This document shows, in pieces, positions 1-6,766 of a stretch of DNA of 10,779 nt. A model generated the notes under the pieces. That model ran no database searches. It saw nothing but the letters and a program-made list of their open reading frames with translations, and was not told the DNA's origin. This DNA is from Bacteroidota bacterium (GTDB lineage: Bacteria; Bacteroidota; Bacteroidia; AKYH767-A; JABDAW01). A program made the translations under genes and the position numbers. Where the stretch lies: contig JAHEYM010000094.1 in assembly GCA_023251595.1 (NCBI GenBank), forward strand, positions 1-10,779. The letters run 5' to 3'. Numbering within the stretch: the stretch's first letter is position 1; every line of letters starts with the position of its first letter.

Positions 1-41
1 TAAGTACGAGTCAGTTCGTTATGAATGAAAGCATTTGATTT

Positions 42-90
42 CCTCCCTCCCCATTTGGGGAGGCCAGGTGGGGTTGGGAAGGGGGGAGGA
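42..90. repeat. C/G-skewed intergenic element with a perfect hairpin after coxA
   Basis: The 95 bases beyond the coxA stop contain a block very unlike its surroundings. Bases 46-52 (CCTCCCC) and 57-63 (GGGGAGG) form a perfect 7-bp stem with an ATTT loop. They are followed on the plus strand by purine-rich G runs at 70-73, 76-78 and 81-86, and CCTCCC at 42-47 can also pair with GGGAGG at 84-89. It looks like a copy of a dispersed intergenic repeat of the kind found between genes in several Bacteroidota, but only one copy is in view. In the transcription direction no T run follows the stem, so it is not a standard intrinsic terminator. It might still protect the 3' end of the transcript. Confidence 0.45.
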
Positions 91-95
91 TGCGG

Positions 96-1913
96 TTATT
101 GCATTCCCGCCGCGTTCGAACTCTCCGTTTCGGAGAATGGAACGGTCTGCGGAATGAAGTCCTCTTTTGCTCCAGGCTTACTATAATCGTAAGGCCAACG
201 GTAAACGGTCGGGATTTCGCCAGGCCAGTTACCATGTAAATGTTCAACCGGTGCTGTCCACTCGAGGGTGTTCGAATTCCATGGATTCTGAGTGGCTTTG
301 CGACCACGGTAGAGACTATAGAAGAAGTTAAAGACGAAAATCAACTGGGCAAGCCCGGCGATCATTGCGAAAACAGTGATCATTGAGTTGATGTTGATGA
401 GTGTATCGAAAGAGTGATAAGCCGTATTTGAGTAATAGCGACGCGGAACACCTGCGAGCCCGAGGAAGTGCATCGGGAAAAATACACCGTAGACACAGAT
501 GAGTGTTGTCCAGAAATGCCAGTAACCGAGGGTTTTATTCATCATTCTTCCGAACATTCTAGGGAACCAATGATAGATCCCTGCGAACATCCCGAAAATA
601 GCAGAACTTCCCATCACAATATGGAAGTGACCAACAACAAAATAAGTGTCGTGAAGAGGAATATCCAAAGCTGAGTCGCCGAGGATAATACCTGTAATAC
701 CACCGGAGATAAAGAAGGAAACGAGCCCAATAGCAAACATCAGCGCCGGACTGAACACGATATTACCCCTGTAGAGTGTTGCGATGTAGTTAAAGACCTT
801 TACGGCAGAAGGAATTGCGACGAGTAATGTAGTAAATACGAAGACAGAACCAAGGAAAGGATTCATACCTGTAACAAACATGTGGTGACCCCAAACGATG
901 AACGAGAGGAATGCGATTACCAATAATGAACCGATCATCGCTTTGTAACCGAAAATCTGTTTGCGCGATTGGGTTGCGATTACTTCAGAAGTAATTCCAA
1001 GAGCCGGAATTAATACGATGTAGACCTCAGGGTGACCAAGGAACCAGAATAAGTGCTGAAAGAGAATCGGACTACCCCCATTGTGTGGAAGAGGGTGACC
1101 ATTCATGAAGATATCCGACAAATAGAAACTTGTTCCGAAGCTCCTGTCGAACACTAGAAGGAGTGCCGCGCCGAACAGAACAGGGAAAGATAGAATTCCA
1201 AGAATAGCGGTGATCATGAAAGCCCAAACAGTGAGTGGCAAGCGGGTCATGCTCATTCCTTTTGTGCGAAGATTCACAACAGTGACTACGTAGTTGATAC
1301 CACCGAGAAGTGCCGAACAAATGAACAGCACCATACTAATGAGCCACAAGGTCATACCTATCCCTGAACCGCCAATAGCTTCAGGCAAGGCACTCAAAGG
1401 CGGATAAATTGTCCATCCTCCTGATGCAGGTCCTTGGTCAACAAACATAGAAATTGTCATTACGAGACAAGAACCGAAGAAGAACCAATACGAGAGCATA
1501 TTCAGGAATCCGGAAGCCATATCACGCGCACCGACCTGCAGGGGAATGAGTAGATTCGCGAAGGTACCAGAGAGTCCACCTGTCAAAACGAAGAACACCA
1601 TGATAGTACCATGTATGGTAACCAAAGCGAGATAGAAACCGGGATCGAGTTTACCACCTTTTGCCCATTTTCCCAAGATGGATTCCAGAAAAGGAAATTT
1701 ATGATCAGGCCAGCCAAGTTGTAACCGGAAAATCATTGACATGAACATGGCGAATAGCGCCATCACTATTGCAGTCACGAGGAACTGCTTGGAAATCATT
1801 TTATGATCCTGACTGAAGATGTACTTCGTCCAGAAACTCTGTTCATGGTGTTCATGATGCTCATGATGACCATGCGCGTCGCCGTGACTCAGTTCATGTG
1901 AAACATTTTCCAT
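96..1913 (-). CDS. coxA: Cytochrome c oxidase subunit I, aa3-type (A1 heme-copper oxidase)
   Basis: Catalytic subunit that reduces oxygen to water and pumps protons. All metal ligands are present in 605 residues: His101 and His431 for heme a, His429 for heme a3, and His294, His343 and His344 for CuB. Tyr298 follows His294 in GHPEVY for the His-Tyr cross-link. Glu296 in GHPEV, with Asn120, Asp131 and Asn138, marks a complete D channel of the A1 class; Lys372 in SAVKVFNYIATLYRG is the K-channel lysine. His421-Asp422 (HDTY) match the magnesium-site region. The N-terminus is His-rich (residues 6-24, with three HHE units), common in Bacteroidota subunit I and of unknown role. It follows coxB by 27 bases. 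Subunit III is neither fused to it nor downstream in the 95 bases left of its TAA stop (96-98). Confidence 0.97.
   Translation of the reverse strand: MENVSHELSHGDAHGHHEHHEHHEQSFWTKYIFSQDHKMISKQFLVTAIVMALFAMFMSMIFRLQLGWPDHKFPFLESILGKWAKGGKLDPGFYLALVTIHGTIMVFFVLTGGLSGTFANLLIPLQVGARDMASGFLNMLSYWFFFGSCLVMTISMFVDQGPASGGWTIYPPLSALPEAIGGSGIGMTLWLISMVLFICSALLGGINYVVTVVNLRTKGMSMTRLPLTVWAFMITAILGILSFPVLFGAALLLVFDRSFGTSFYLSDIFMNGHPLPHNGGSPILFQHLFWFLGHPEVYIVLIPALGITSEVIATQSRKQIFGYKAMIGSLLVIAFLSFIVWGHHMFVTGMNPFLGSVFVFTTLLVAIPSAVKVFNYIATLYRGNIVFSPALMFAIGLVSFFISGGITGIILGDSALDIPLHDTYFVVGHFHIVMGSSAIFGMFAGIYHWFPRMFGRMMNKTLGYWHFWTTLICVYGVFFPMHFLGLAGVPRRYYSNTAYHSFDTLININSMITVFAMIAGLAQLIFVFNFFYSLYRGRKATQNPWNSNTLEWTAPVEHLHGNWPGEIPTVYRWPYDYSKPGAKEDFIPQTVPFSETESSNAAGMQ
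1842..1868 (-). repeat. Three 9-base tandem units encoding His-His-Glu in coxA
   Basis: Three consecutive nine-base units (CATCATGAG, CATCATGAA, CACCATGAA) encode HHE three times at residues 16-24 of CoxA. Third-position differences show that the repeat is kept at protein level rather than newly copied. Copy number may vary between strains by slippage without changing the frame. Confidence 0.6.
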
Positions 1914-1940
1914 CTATTGCTTGACTATTTACGTTCTGGT

Positions 1941-2969
1941 TTATTTTGATACAATTTCTGTGGGTTCTTGTTTAACAGCAGGACTTTCTTTCAGTTTTGC
2001 GGAATTGGTTTGAGCAAAAGTTTTTTGTTTGCTCATCCAGGCATCATAAGCCGATTCATCATCAACAATCACTTTCATTTTCATGGTGAAGTGAGATACC
2101 CCACAAATTTTATTGCATAGCAGAACATAATCAAATGTAGAATCATTCAACTTTGTCCGCATATCAGCAGTGGTAATTGTTGGTTTGAAGAAGAACTGTG
2201 TCAACATACCCGGTACGCAATTCATTTGTACCCTGAAGTGAGGAAGATATGCACTGTGAATTACGTCCTGAGATCTGAAAATGAGGAGTGTGGGTTCGTT
2301 CAACTTGAGATGAAGATCATTCGTCAAAACATCATCTTTTGCCTTATCGTCAGTTGAATCAACACCTAAAGGATTGCTGACGTTGATTTTTTTGAAATTC
2401 GCAAAACCAAGTGTATTATCTGCTCCGGCATAACGGGCAGTCCATTTGAATTGCTGACCATACACTTCGACAATTTTGGCACCTGTAGTATCAGCCGACG
2501 TGATCCGTGTCCATACGGTAAGTCCATAGCCTATGATACCTAAAAGCACGATAGATGGAATAACTGTCCAGATAATTTCCAATCTGTGATTATCTGAAAT
2601 GTAGGAGGCTTTACGCTCTTTTCTGTGACTGTACTTATAGGCAAAGTAGAATAAAAGAGTGGTTGTTACAAAGAATACGGTGAAGATGATGACATAATTC
2701 AGATTCATCAACCGATCGATACTTACGCCGTGTTCGGATGAAGCCGGTGCGGGAAGAGTTAATTTACCATATCTGTAAGTCGTATAAGCGATAAAAATCA
2801 TCCCAAGTATAAGGACAACCAACATTAGCCCCCCCTGCGTTTTGTTGTCTTTTTCAGTTATTTCTTCAACAGGATGACCACTGAGTTGCTGCGACAGCTC
2901 GAGTACCCTGATGATTCTCGCTGAGACGACAATGACAAGAACAATTATAATCAGAGTTAACAAATCCAT
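1941..2969 (-). CDS. coxB: Cytochrome c oxidase subunit II (CuA protein)
   Basis: Receives electrons from cytochrome c or directly from ACIII and passes them to heme a of subunit I. The CuA site is complete: His238 (DVIHSAYLPHFRVQM), Cys285 and Cys289 (CNKIC), His293 and Met296. The usual CSEIC is CNKIC, a variant I associate with Bacteroidota; that Glu coordinates through its backbone, so Lys should be tolerated. Hydrophobic segments lie at about 4-18, 47-64, 91-112 and 132-153. The first two are extra compared with classical two-helix subunit II, as in many Bacteroidota homologues. GQQFKWTARYAG (171-182) is the aromatic region near CuA. After the CuA domain there is only a charged tail of about 45 residues, so no fused cytochrome c domain (not a caa3-type fusion). 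The 342-residue length is typical. ATG start is preceded by an A-rich leader. Confidence 0.95.
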   Translation of the reverse strand: MDLLTLIIIVLVIVVSARIIRVLELSQQLSGHPVEEITEKDNKTQGGLMLVVLILGMIFIAYTTYRYGKLTLPAPASSEHGVSIDRLMNLNYVIIFTVFFVTTTLLFYFAYKYSHRKERKASYISDNHRLEIIWTVIPSIVLLGIIGYGLTVWTRITSADTTGAKIVEVYGQQFKWTARYAGADNTLGFANFKKINVSNPLGVDSTDDKAKDDVLTNDLHLKLNEPTLLIFRSQDVIHSAYLPHFRVQMNCVPGMLTQFFFKPTITTADMRTKLNDSTFDYVLLCNKICGVSHFTMKMKVIVDDESAYDAWMSKQKTFAQTNSAKLKESPAVKQEPTEIVSK

Positions 2970-3022
2970 TTTTCGATTTTTGAGTTTTTTATCGGCAAAT
3001 AATCAAGAGGGGTAAGGATATC

Positions 3023-4219
3023 TTAGAGGTGATGCGCAAGGCTTTCTTTGAGCATTGGGTGTTTTTGCGGGACCAACATCGCTTTTGAGAGTGCATTGAG
3101 TACCACATATATGAACAGACCGGCATAACCTGCCATAATTCCGAATTCGATCGGGTTGAAACCACCCCAGTTTGCTTTCATTGTACCCGGCATCACCATG
3201 AGATAGACATCGAGCCAGTGTCCTAAGACAATCCCAATTCCTGCAATCATCAGAATTTTCATCTTGCGTTTTGCATCGCGCGACATGAGAACCAGGAAAG
3301 GGAAGAGGAAGTTGATAAAGAAATTCACCCAGAAGATAACACGGTAATGATCCCAACGGGTTTTGAAATATATAATCTCTTCAGGAAGATTCGCATACCA
3401 GATCAACATGAATTGTGAGAACCACAGATAGGTCCAGAAGATGGAAAATGCAAACATCATTTTCCCAACATCATGCATGTGATTCTCATTGATATTCTCA
3501 AGATAATTTTTCGATTTCAGATAAATGATAATGAGACACATGGTGGCGAGACCGCTGACAAAAAGTCCCATGAATGTGTACCAACCGAATAGTGTGCTGA
3601 ACCAGTGGGCATCAATAGACATAAGGAAATCCCATGCAGAAGTCGAAGAGGTAATTCCAAAGAGAGGGATAAAGATCGCAGCAAATTTAAAACTCTTCTT
3701 GTAATGTTTCAGCCCACCTTCCAGATCTTCTTTCAATGATTCATTTCTCAGAATCCATGTAAAGCCAACCCAGATTGCAAAATATGCCACCATTCTGATC
3801 ATGTAAAAAGGAATATTCAGAAAACCATGTTTTCCAAGGAGGATATGATCGAAATCAGGATTTGGTGTTTTTCCATCGGGTAGAAACTTCTCGTAGATTT
3901 CAGAATGGGTCCAATGATACAAATCGTTATGTCCGAAAATAAAGATGAGGATCATTCCAACTGCACTAAATTTGAGGAAAGCGCCCATCGCTTCAGGAAC
4001 TCTTTTCAAACCAACGGACCAACCTGCTTGCATTACATAGGAAACAGCAACGAAGAAAGTACCGGCAAGCGACAGTGCCATGAAATAGAAATTATTGACG
4101 AGTAGAGATGCCCATGTACGGTGGGGATTCGTTAAAAACCCAATGATGATGGCTATTACTCCGATACCCATCAGAGCCAACGCAAGATTCCGGTTGCTTT
4201 TCGTGAAGTTGTATCTCAT
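3023..4219 (-). CDS. actF: ACIII subunit ActF, NrfD-like integral membrane protein
   Basis: Second NrfD-like membrane subunit of ACIII, a structural relative of ActC, 398 residues with about ten membrane helices. Family markers are the conserved SSTSAWDFLMSIDAHWFSTL block (191-210) and the aromatic-rich region around 245-281 (ENHMHDVGKMMFAFSIFW and then WYANLPEE). A short Lys/His-rich C-terminal tail follows the last helix. In the known ACIII structure ActF faces away from the FeS subunit and is not thought to oxidise quinol; a role in proton translocation has been proposed but not proved. The ATG start gives the usual N-terminus (MRYNFTKSNRNLA) and lies 6 bases after actE. The next gene, coxB, starts 53 bases downstream, the longest gap in the operon, which marks the boundary between the complex III and oxidase modules. 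Confidence 0.94.
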   Translation of the reverse strand: MRYNFTKSNRNLALALMGIGVIAIIIGFLTNPHRTWASLLVNNFYFMALSLAGTFFVAVSYVMQAGWSVGLKRVPEAMGAFLKFSAVGMILIFIFGHNDLYHWTHSEIYEKFLPDGKTPNPDFDHILLGKHGFLNIPFYMIRMVAYFAIWVGFTWILRNESLKEDLEGGLKHYKKSFKFAAIFIPLFGITSSTSAWDFLMSIDAHWFSTLFGWYTFMGLFVSGLATMCLIIIYLKSKNYLENINENHMHDVGKMMFAFSIFWTYLWFSQFMLIWYANLPEEIIYFKTRWDHYRVIFWVNFFINFLFPFLVLMSRDAKRKMKILMIAGIGIVLGHWLDVYLMVMPGTMKANWGGFNPIEFGIMAGYAGLFIYVVLNALSKAMLVPQKHPMLKESLAHHL

Positions 4220-4225
4220 GTCGTG

Positions 4226-4891
4226 CTATTTCTTATCTGAATTCTTGTTAGCTTTTGTTGTATCTGCAGGTGCTGCTTTTTTTGATGAATCGACCGATGC
4301 AGTCGCTTTATCTGACGAACCTCCTCCAAGTTTTTGTAGTGTCTGAACATACTGAATAATATCCCAACGTTCTGTTGCACTCAATTGCGAAGCATGAGAG
4401 CCCATGAGGTTTTTTCCGTAAGTTATACTGAAGAACATTTTTCCTTCCGGTAAATCTTTGAGTTGATTTGAGTATGACGGTGGAGGTGGAAATTTACCAT
4501 TCTGAACCATCGTACCATCGCCTTTCCCTTCTGAACCATGACAGTGGATACAATAAATTTCGAACAATCTTTTTCCTTCTCCAAGATTAGCAGCCGACTT
4601 TTCGATGGGTGAATGAAGCTCTTTGCCGGCAACCTCATAAGCATCTATCGTGTTTTGATAGGCAAACGGGAAATCATGACCTCTGGAAACTGTACCTGCT
4701 ACCGGTTTGCGCGATGTCATACTATCGGCGAAGAGTGGATTGGGTGAATTGGTTTCGTACGATGGAGAGCGATACATATCGGGCATGTATTCATAACCCG
4801 GTTTTTTCGGGTCTTGTGTGCAGGAGATTACCGAAAGGATAATCCCGGCACCGATCATCAGAAGAACGATTTTGCTTTGTAGAGATTTCAA
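4226..4891 (-). CDS. actE: ACIII subunit ActE, monoheme cytochrome c lipoprotein
   Basis: Monoheme c-type cytochrome subunit of ACIII, anchored by lipid at its N-terminus and likely an electron exit point toward the oxidase. Residues 1-24 form a lipoprotein signal with a lipobox ending at Cys24 (LSVISC). A single CIHCH heme site lies at 114-118, and Met163 in GKNLMGSHASQL is the likely second axial ligand. ERWDIIQYVQTLQ, the final helix of the cytochrome c fold, follows. The last 30 residues are a low-complexity Ser/Ala/Lys tail. The start codon is TTG: the in-frame codons upstream run straight back to the actD stop without an ATG, and the first downstream ATG (residue 12) would cut the signal peptide. 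Length (221) is normal. It sits 24 bases after actD and 6 bases before actF. Confidence 0.93.
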   Translation of the reverse strand: MKSLQSKIVLLMIGAGIILSVISCTQDPKKPGYEYMPDMYRSPSYETNSPNPLFADSMTSRKPVAGTVSRGHDFPFAYQNTIDAYEVAGKELHSPIEKSAANLGEGKRLFEIYCIHCHGSEGKGDGTMVQNGKFPPPPSYSNQLKDLPEGKMFFSITYGKNLMGSHASQLSATERWDIIQYVQTLQKLGGGSSDKATASVDSSKKAAPADTTKANKNSDKK

Positions 4892-4915
4892 TGTTCCTTT
4901 TTTGTTTTTGTTGAA
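4892..4915 (-). promoter_or_regulatory. A-rich leader that decides the TTG start of actE
   Basis: The 24 bases between the actD stop and actE are strongly A-rich on the coding strand, with AAGGAA ending only two bases before TTG. That spacing is too short for a good Shine-Dalgarno site. A-rich leaders are usual in Bacteroidota, where classical sites are often absent. No in-frame ATG, GTG or other TTG occurs here, so TTG is the only start that keeps the lipoprotein signal. Confidence 0.4.
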
Positions 4916-5431
4916 TTAACTTCTGATATCAATACATCCGGTACCTTGCAGCAGGCCTTTGATTCCGGCAATTTTATCTTCCTCCACTTCCATGACGATG
5001 ATAAACTGATCATCGGTGGTGCGTGGATCGGGGTTCGCAGCGGTTACGCCAGGCAGAATTTTGCTTCTCAACAGGAAGGTGAGAAACATTCCATGAGCGG
5101 CGCAAAATACTGTGAACTCGAATGTAACAGGGATAAATGCAGGTAAGTTTTTGTATAGGGCGAAGTTTGGCTTACCACCAATATCGATGTGCCAGTCGTG
5201 AATCATCATATACCAGACTCCGAGCAATACAAGCATAGTTCCTGTCGAACCGAGGAGGAATGACACCGTAGCAATCCTGGTTCGTGGTAATCCGATCACG
5301 GGATCAATTCCGTGGATTGGAAACGGACTGAAAACGTCTTTGATTTTAAACCCACTTTCTGTTAATTTTTTGGCTCCAACTACAACCTGGTAGTCATCTT
5401 CATAGACAGCCATAACTGTTTTCTTACTCAT
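4916..5431 (-). CDS. actD: ACIII subunit ActD, two-helix membrane protein (DUF3341 family)
   Basis: Small membrane subunit of ACIII with no cofactor. The 171 residues match the family's usual size. A soluble N-terminal region of about 50 residues begins KKTVMAVYEDDYQVV and contains the conserved SPFPIHGID motif (35-43). Two membrane helices follow at about 52-76 and 98-122, then a short C-terminal soluble segment. In the known ACIII structure this subunit packs against the NrfD-like subunits and has no redox role; its exact job is unclear. The ATG start is set by the 8-base overlap with the actC stop and by the conserved N-terminus. Its stop lies 24 bases before the actE start. No oddities in sequence. 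Confidence 0.93.
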   Translation of the reverse strand: MSKKTVMAVYEDDYQVVVGAKKLTESGFKIKDVFSPFPIHGIDPVIGLPRTRIATVSFLLGSTGTMLVLLGVWYMMIHDWHIDIGGKPNFALYKNLPAFIPVTFEFTVFCAAHGMFLTFLLRSKILPGVTAANPDPRTTDDQFIIVMEVEEDKIAGIKGLLQGTGCIDIRS

Positions 5432-6386
5432 GTTTCACAGGTTTTTTATAACGTGTATCGCCGGCTGCTTTGAGAATTGTTTTCAACTCATTCAAGGCAA
5501 TCACAGGGAAGACCCTTGCGAATATCAGGAAACAGGTGAAGAACAATCCGATGGTACCAATGAAGATTCCGATCTCAATGAACGTCGGATGATAAACCGT
5601 CCATGAGGATGGCAGATAATCTCGGTGAAGTGAGGTCACGATAATTACAAATCGTTCGAACCACATACCGATATTGATAAAGATTGAGATGATGAAGGTT
5701 GCTGTCAGACTCGTTCTGATTTTCTTGAACCAGAAAAGCTGAGGGGTGATCACATTACAGGTCATCATCGACCAGTAAGCCCACCAATAATATCCGGACG
5801 CCCGATTGATAAAGGCATATTGCTCGAAGTTGACACCCGAATACCAGGCGATAAAGAACTCTGTGATATATGCAATACCGACAATGGAACCGGTCACGAT
5901 AATGACCTTGTTCATTGCCTCGACGTGTTGAACGGTGATATAATCCTGCATCCCGAGCACTTTTCTCGCAATTAACATGAGGGTGAGAACCATTGCGAAG
6001 CCGGAGAAAATGGCACCGGCAACGAAGTACGGAGGGAAGATAGTGGTGTGCCAACCGGGAACGATTGACGTTGCGAAGTCGAAGGATACAATGGTGTGAA
6101 CTGAAAGCACAAGTGGTGTGGATAATCCCGCGAGTACGAGTGCTACTTCTTCATAACGTGTCCAATCGCGGGCAGAACCTTTCCAACCAAATGAGAGCAG
6201 TCCGTAAATGTATTTTGTTACAGGCTTGATTGCCCGGTCACGGATGGTTGCAAGATCCGGAATCAATCCAAGATACCAGAACACTAATGAAACAGAGAAA
6301 TATGTTGAGATCGCGAACACGTCCCAGAGAAGAGGCGAATTGAAATTCACCCAAAGAGAACCAAACTGATTTGGAAGAGGAATCCA
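5424..6386 (-). CDS. actC: ACIII subunit ActC, C-terminal part (out of frame with its start)
   Basis: Remaining two thirds of ActC, about 320 residues, read in a different frame from the N-terminal part. The conserved sequence begins with WIPLPNQFGSLWVNFNSP at the junction near 6384-6391. It continues through LLWDVFAISTYF, the VLSVHTIVSFDFATSIVPGW segment, FPPYFVAGAIFSGFAM, a YWWAYWSMMTCNV segment, IGMWFERFVIIVTSLHRDY and a last membrane helix before a Lys-rich tail. These are typical ActC features and include several membrane segments. The first ATG in this frame is about 130 codons in, so it cannot be independently translated from a normal start without losing conserved helices. Its stop overlaps the actD start by 8 bases (ATGAGTAA), the compact arrangement expected of an intact operon. 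Nothing else in this part looks degraded, which favours a recent lesion or a sequence error. Confidence 0.9.
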   Translation of the reverse strand, partial: WIPLPNQFGSLWVNFNSPLLWDVFAISTYFSVSLVFWYLGLIPDLATIRDRAIKPVTKYIYGLLSFGWKGSARDWTRYEEVALVLAGLSTPLVLSVHTIVSFDFATSIVPGWHTTIFPPYFVAGAIFSGFAMVLTLMLIARKVLGMQDYITVQHVEAMNKVIIVTGSIVGIAYITEFFIAWYSGVNFEQYAFINRASGYYWWAYWSMMTCNVITPQLFWFKKIRTSLTATFIISIFINIGMWFERFVIIVTSLHRDYLPSSWTVYHPTFIEIGIFIGTIGLFFTCFLIFARVFPVIALNELKTILKAAGDTRYKKPVKHE

Positions 6387-6766
6387 GCACAGATTACGGC
6401 GAAGATGGTCATTGCTTCTGCCGACCGATTGATGGACATCCTCCAACGCTGGCGGAATAACAAAAGAATGGCAGAGATCAGAGTTCCGGCGTGACCGATC
6501 CCGATCCACCAAACGAAATTAGTGATATCCCATGCCCAACCGACTGTTTTATTCAAGCCCCAGGCGCCGATTCCGGTACCGATTGTATAGGCGAGACAGC
6601 AGAAACCCCAGAGGAGAGCAGAACCTGAAACACCAAAGGCAAGCCACCACCACTTATTTGCCTTCCCTTCGACCGGTCTGCAAATGTCTTCGGTAACCTG
6701 ATGATACGTTTTCTCTCCAATGATGAGAGGGTACCGTACCTCTGCAACTTCAATTACATCGCTCAT
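6347..6766 (-). CDS. actC: ACIII subunit ActC, N-terminal part (gene broken by frameshift)
   Basis: First part of the NrfD/PsrC-like integral membrane subunit that pairs with ActB and is thought to hold the menaquinol site. It starts at the ATG within the ATGA overlap with actB. Residues 1-127 follow the family: a cytoplasmic-type N-terminus (SDVIEVAEVRYPLIIGEKTY), a first membrane segment at about 39-63, a second at about 81-104, then RSAEAMTIFAVICA opening the third. After residue 127 the frame runs through about a dozen unrelated codons (GFLFQISLVLFG) to a TGA. The next recognisable ActC sequence is in another frame and begins almost at once. Together with the 5424-6386 part the product would have about 447 residues; about 15 are missing, so the intact form would be near 462. 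It is either a sequence error or a truncated, non-functional protein. Confidence 0.9.
   Translation of the reverse strand: MSDVIEVAEVRYPLIIGEKTYHQVTEDICRPVEGKANKWWWLAFGVSGSALLWGFCCLAYTIGTGIGAWGLNKTVGWAWDITNFVWWIGIGHAGTLISAILLLFRQRWRMSINRSAEAMTIFAVICAGFLFQISLVLFG
6384..6391 (-). other. Frameshift and deletion junction inside actC
   Basis: The minus strand reads TGTGCTGG here. In the upstream frame it is the end of AVICAG (TGT GCT GG.), and in the downstream frame it is TGC TGG of the (C)WIPLPNQ block. From what is known of the family, these blocks are normally separated by about 15 residues carrying a conserved His-x-Gly-Arg-Pro-Trp segment. The lost length must be 3n+1 bases, and 46 fits if 15 residues are gone. 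Because the same eight bases make sense on both sides, the intact gene may have carried them as a short direct repeat. That is inferred, since the deleted DNA is not visible. No homopolymer or slippery heptamer is present. Confidence 0.8.

Noticed and set aside
46..63. Intrinsic terminator after coxA
   Set aside because: The stem is good, but on the transcribed strand it is followed by a purine-rich stretch rather than a T run.
11..307. 98-residue minus-strand open frame over the coxA 3' end and the intergenic element
   Set aside because: It lies out of frame over the strongly conserved coxA C-terminus, and its tail is a simple translation of the C-rich repeat.
3905..4346. Plus-strand open frames opposite actF and actE
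   Set aside because: They are shadows of conserved minus-strand genes, with no family resemblance or start signals.
6384..6391. Programmed ribosomal frameshift in actC
   Set aside because: There is no slippery sequence, and a shift alone would not restore the conserved residues that are missing.
5424..6512. A 362-residue minus-strand protein starting at a TTG at 6510-6512
   Set aside because: Its first 40 or so residues are an out-of-frame reading of the ActC N-terminal part. Only the sequence from about 6386 on is real ActC.
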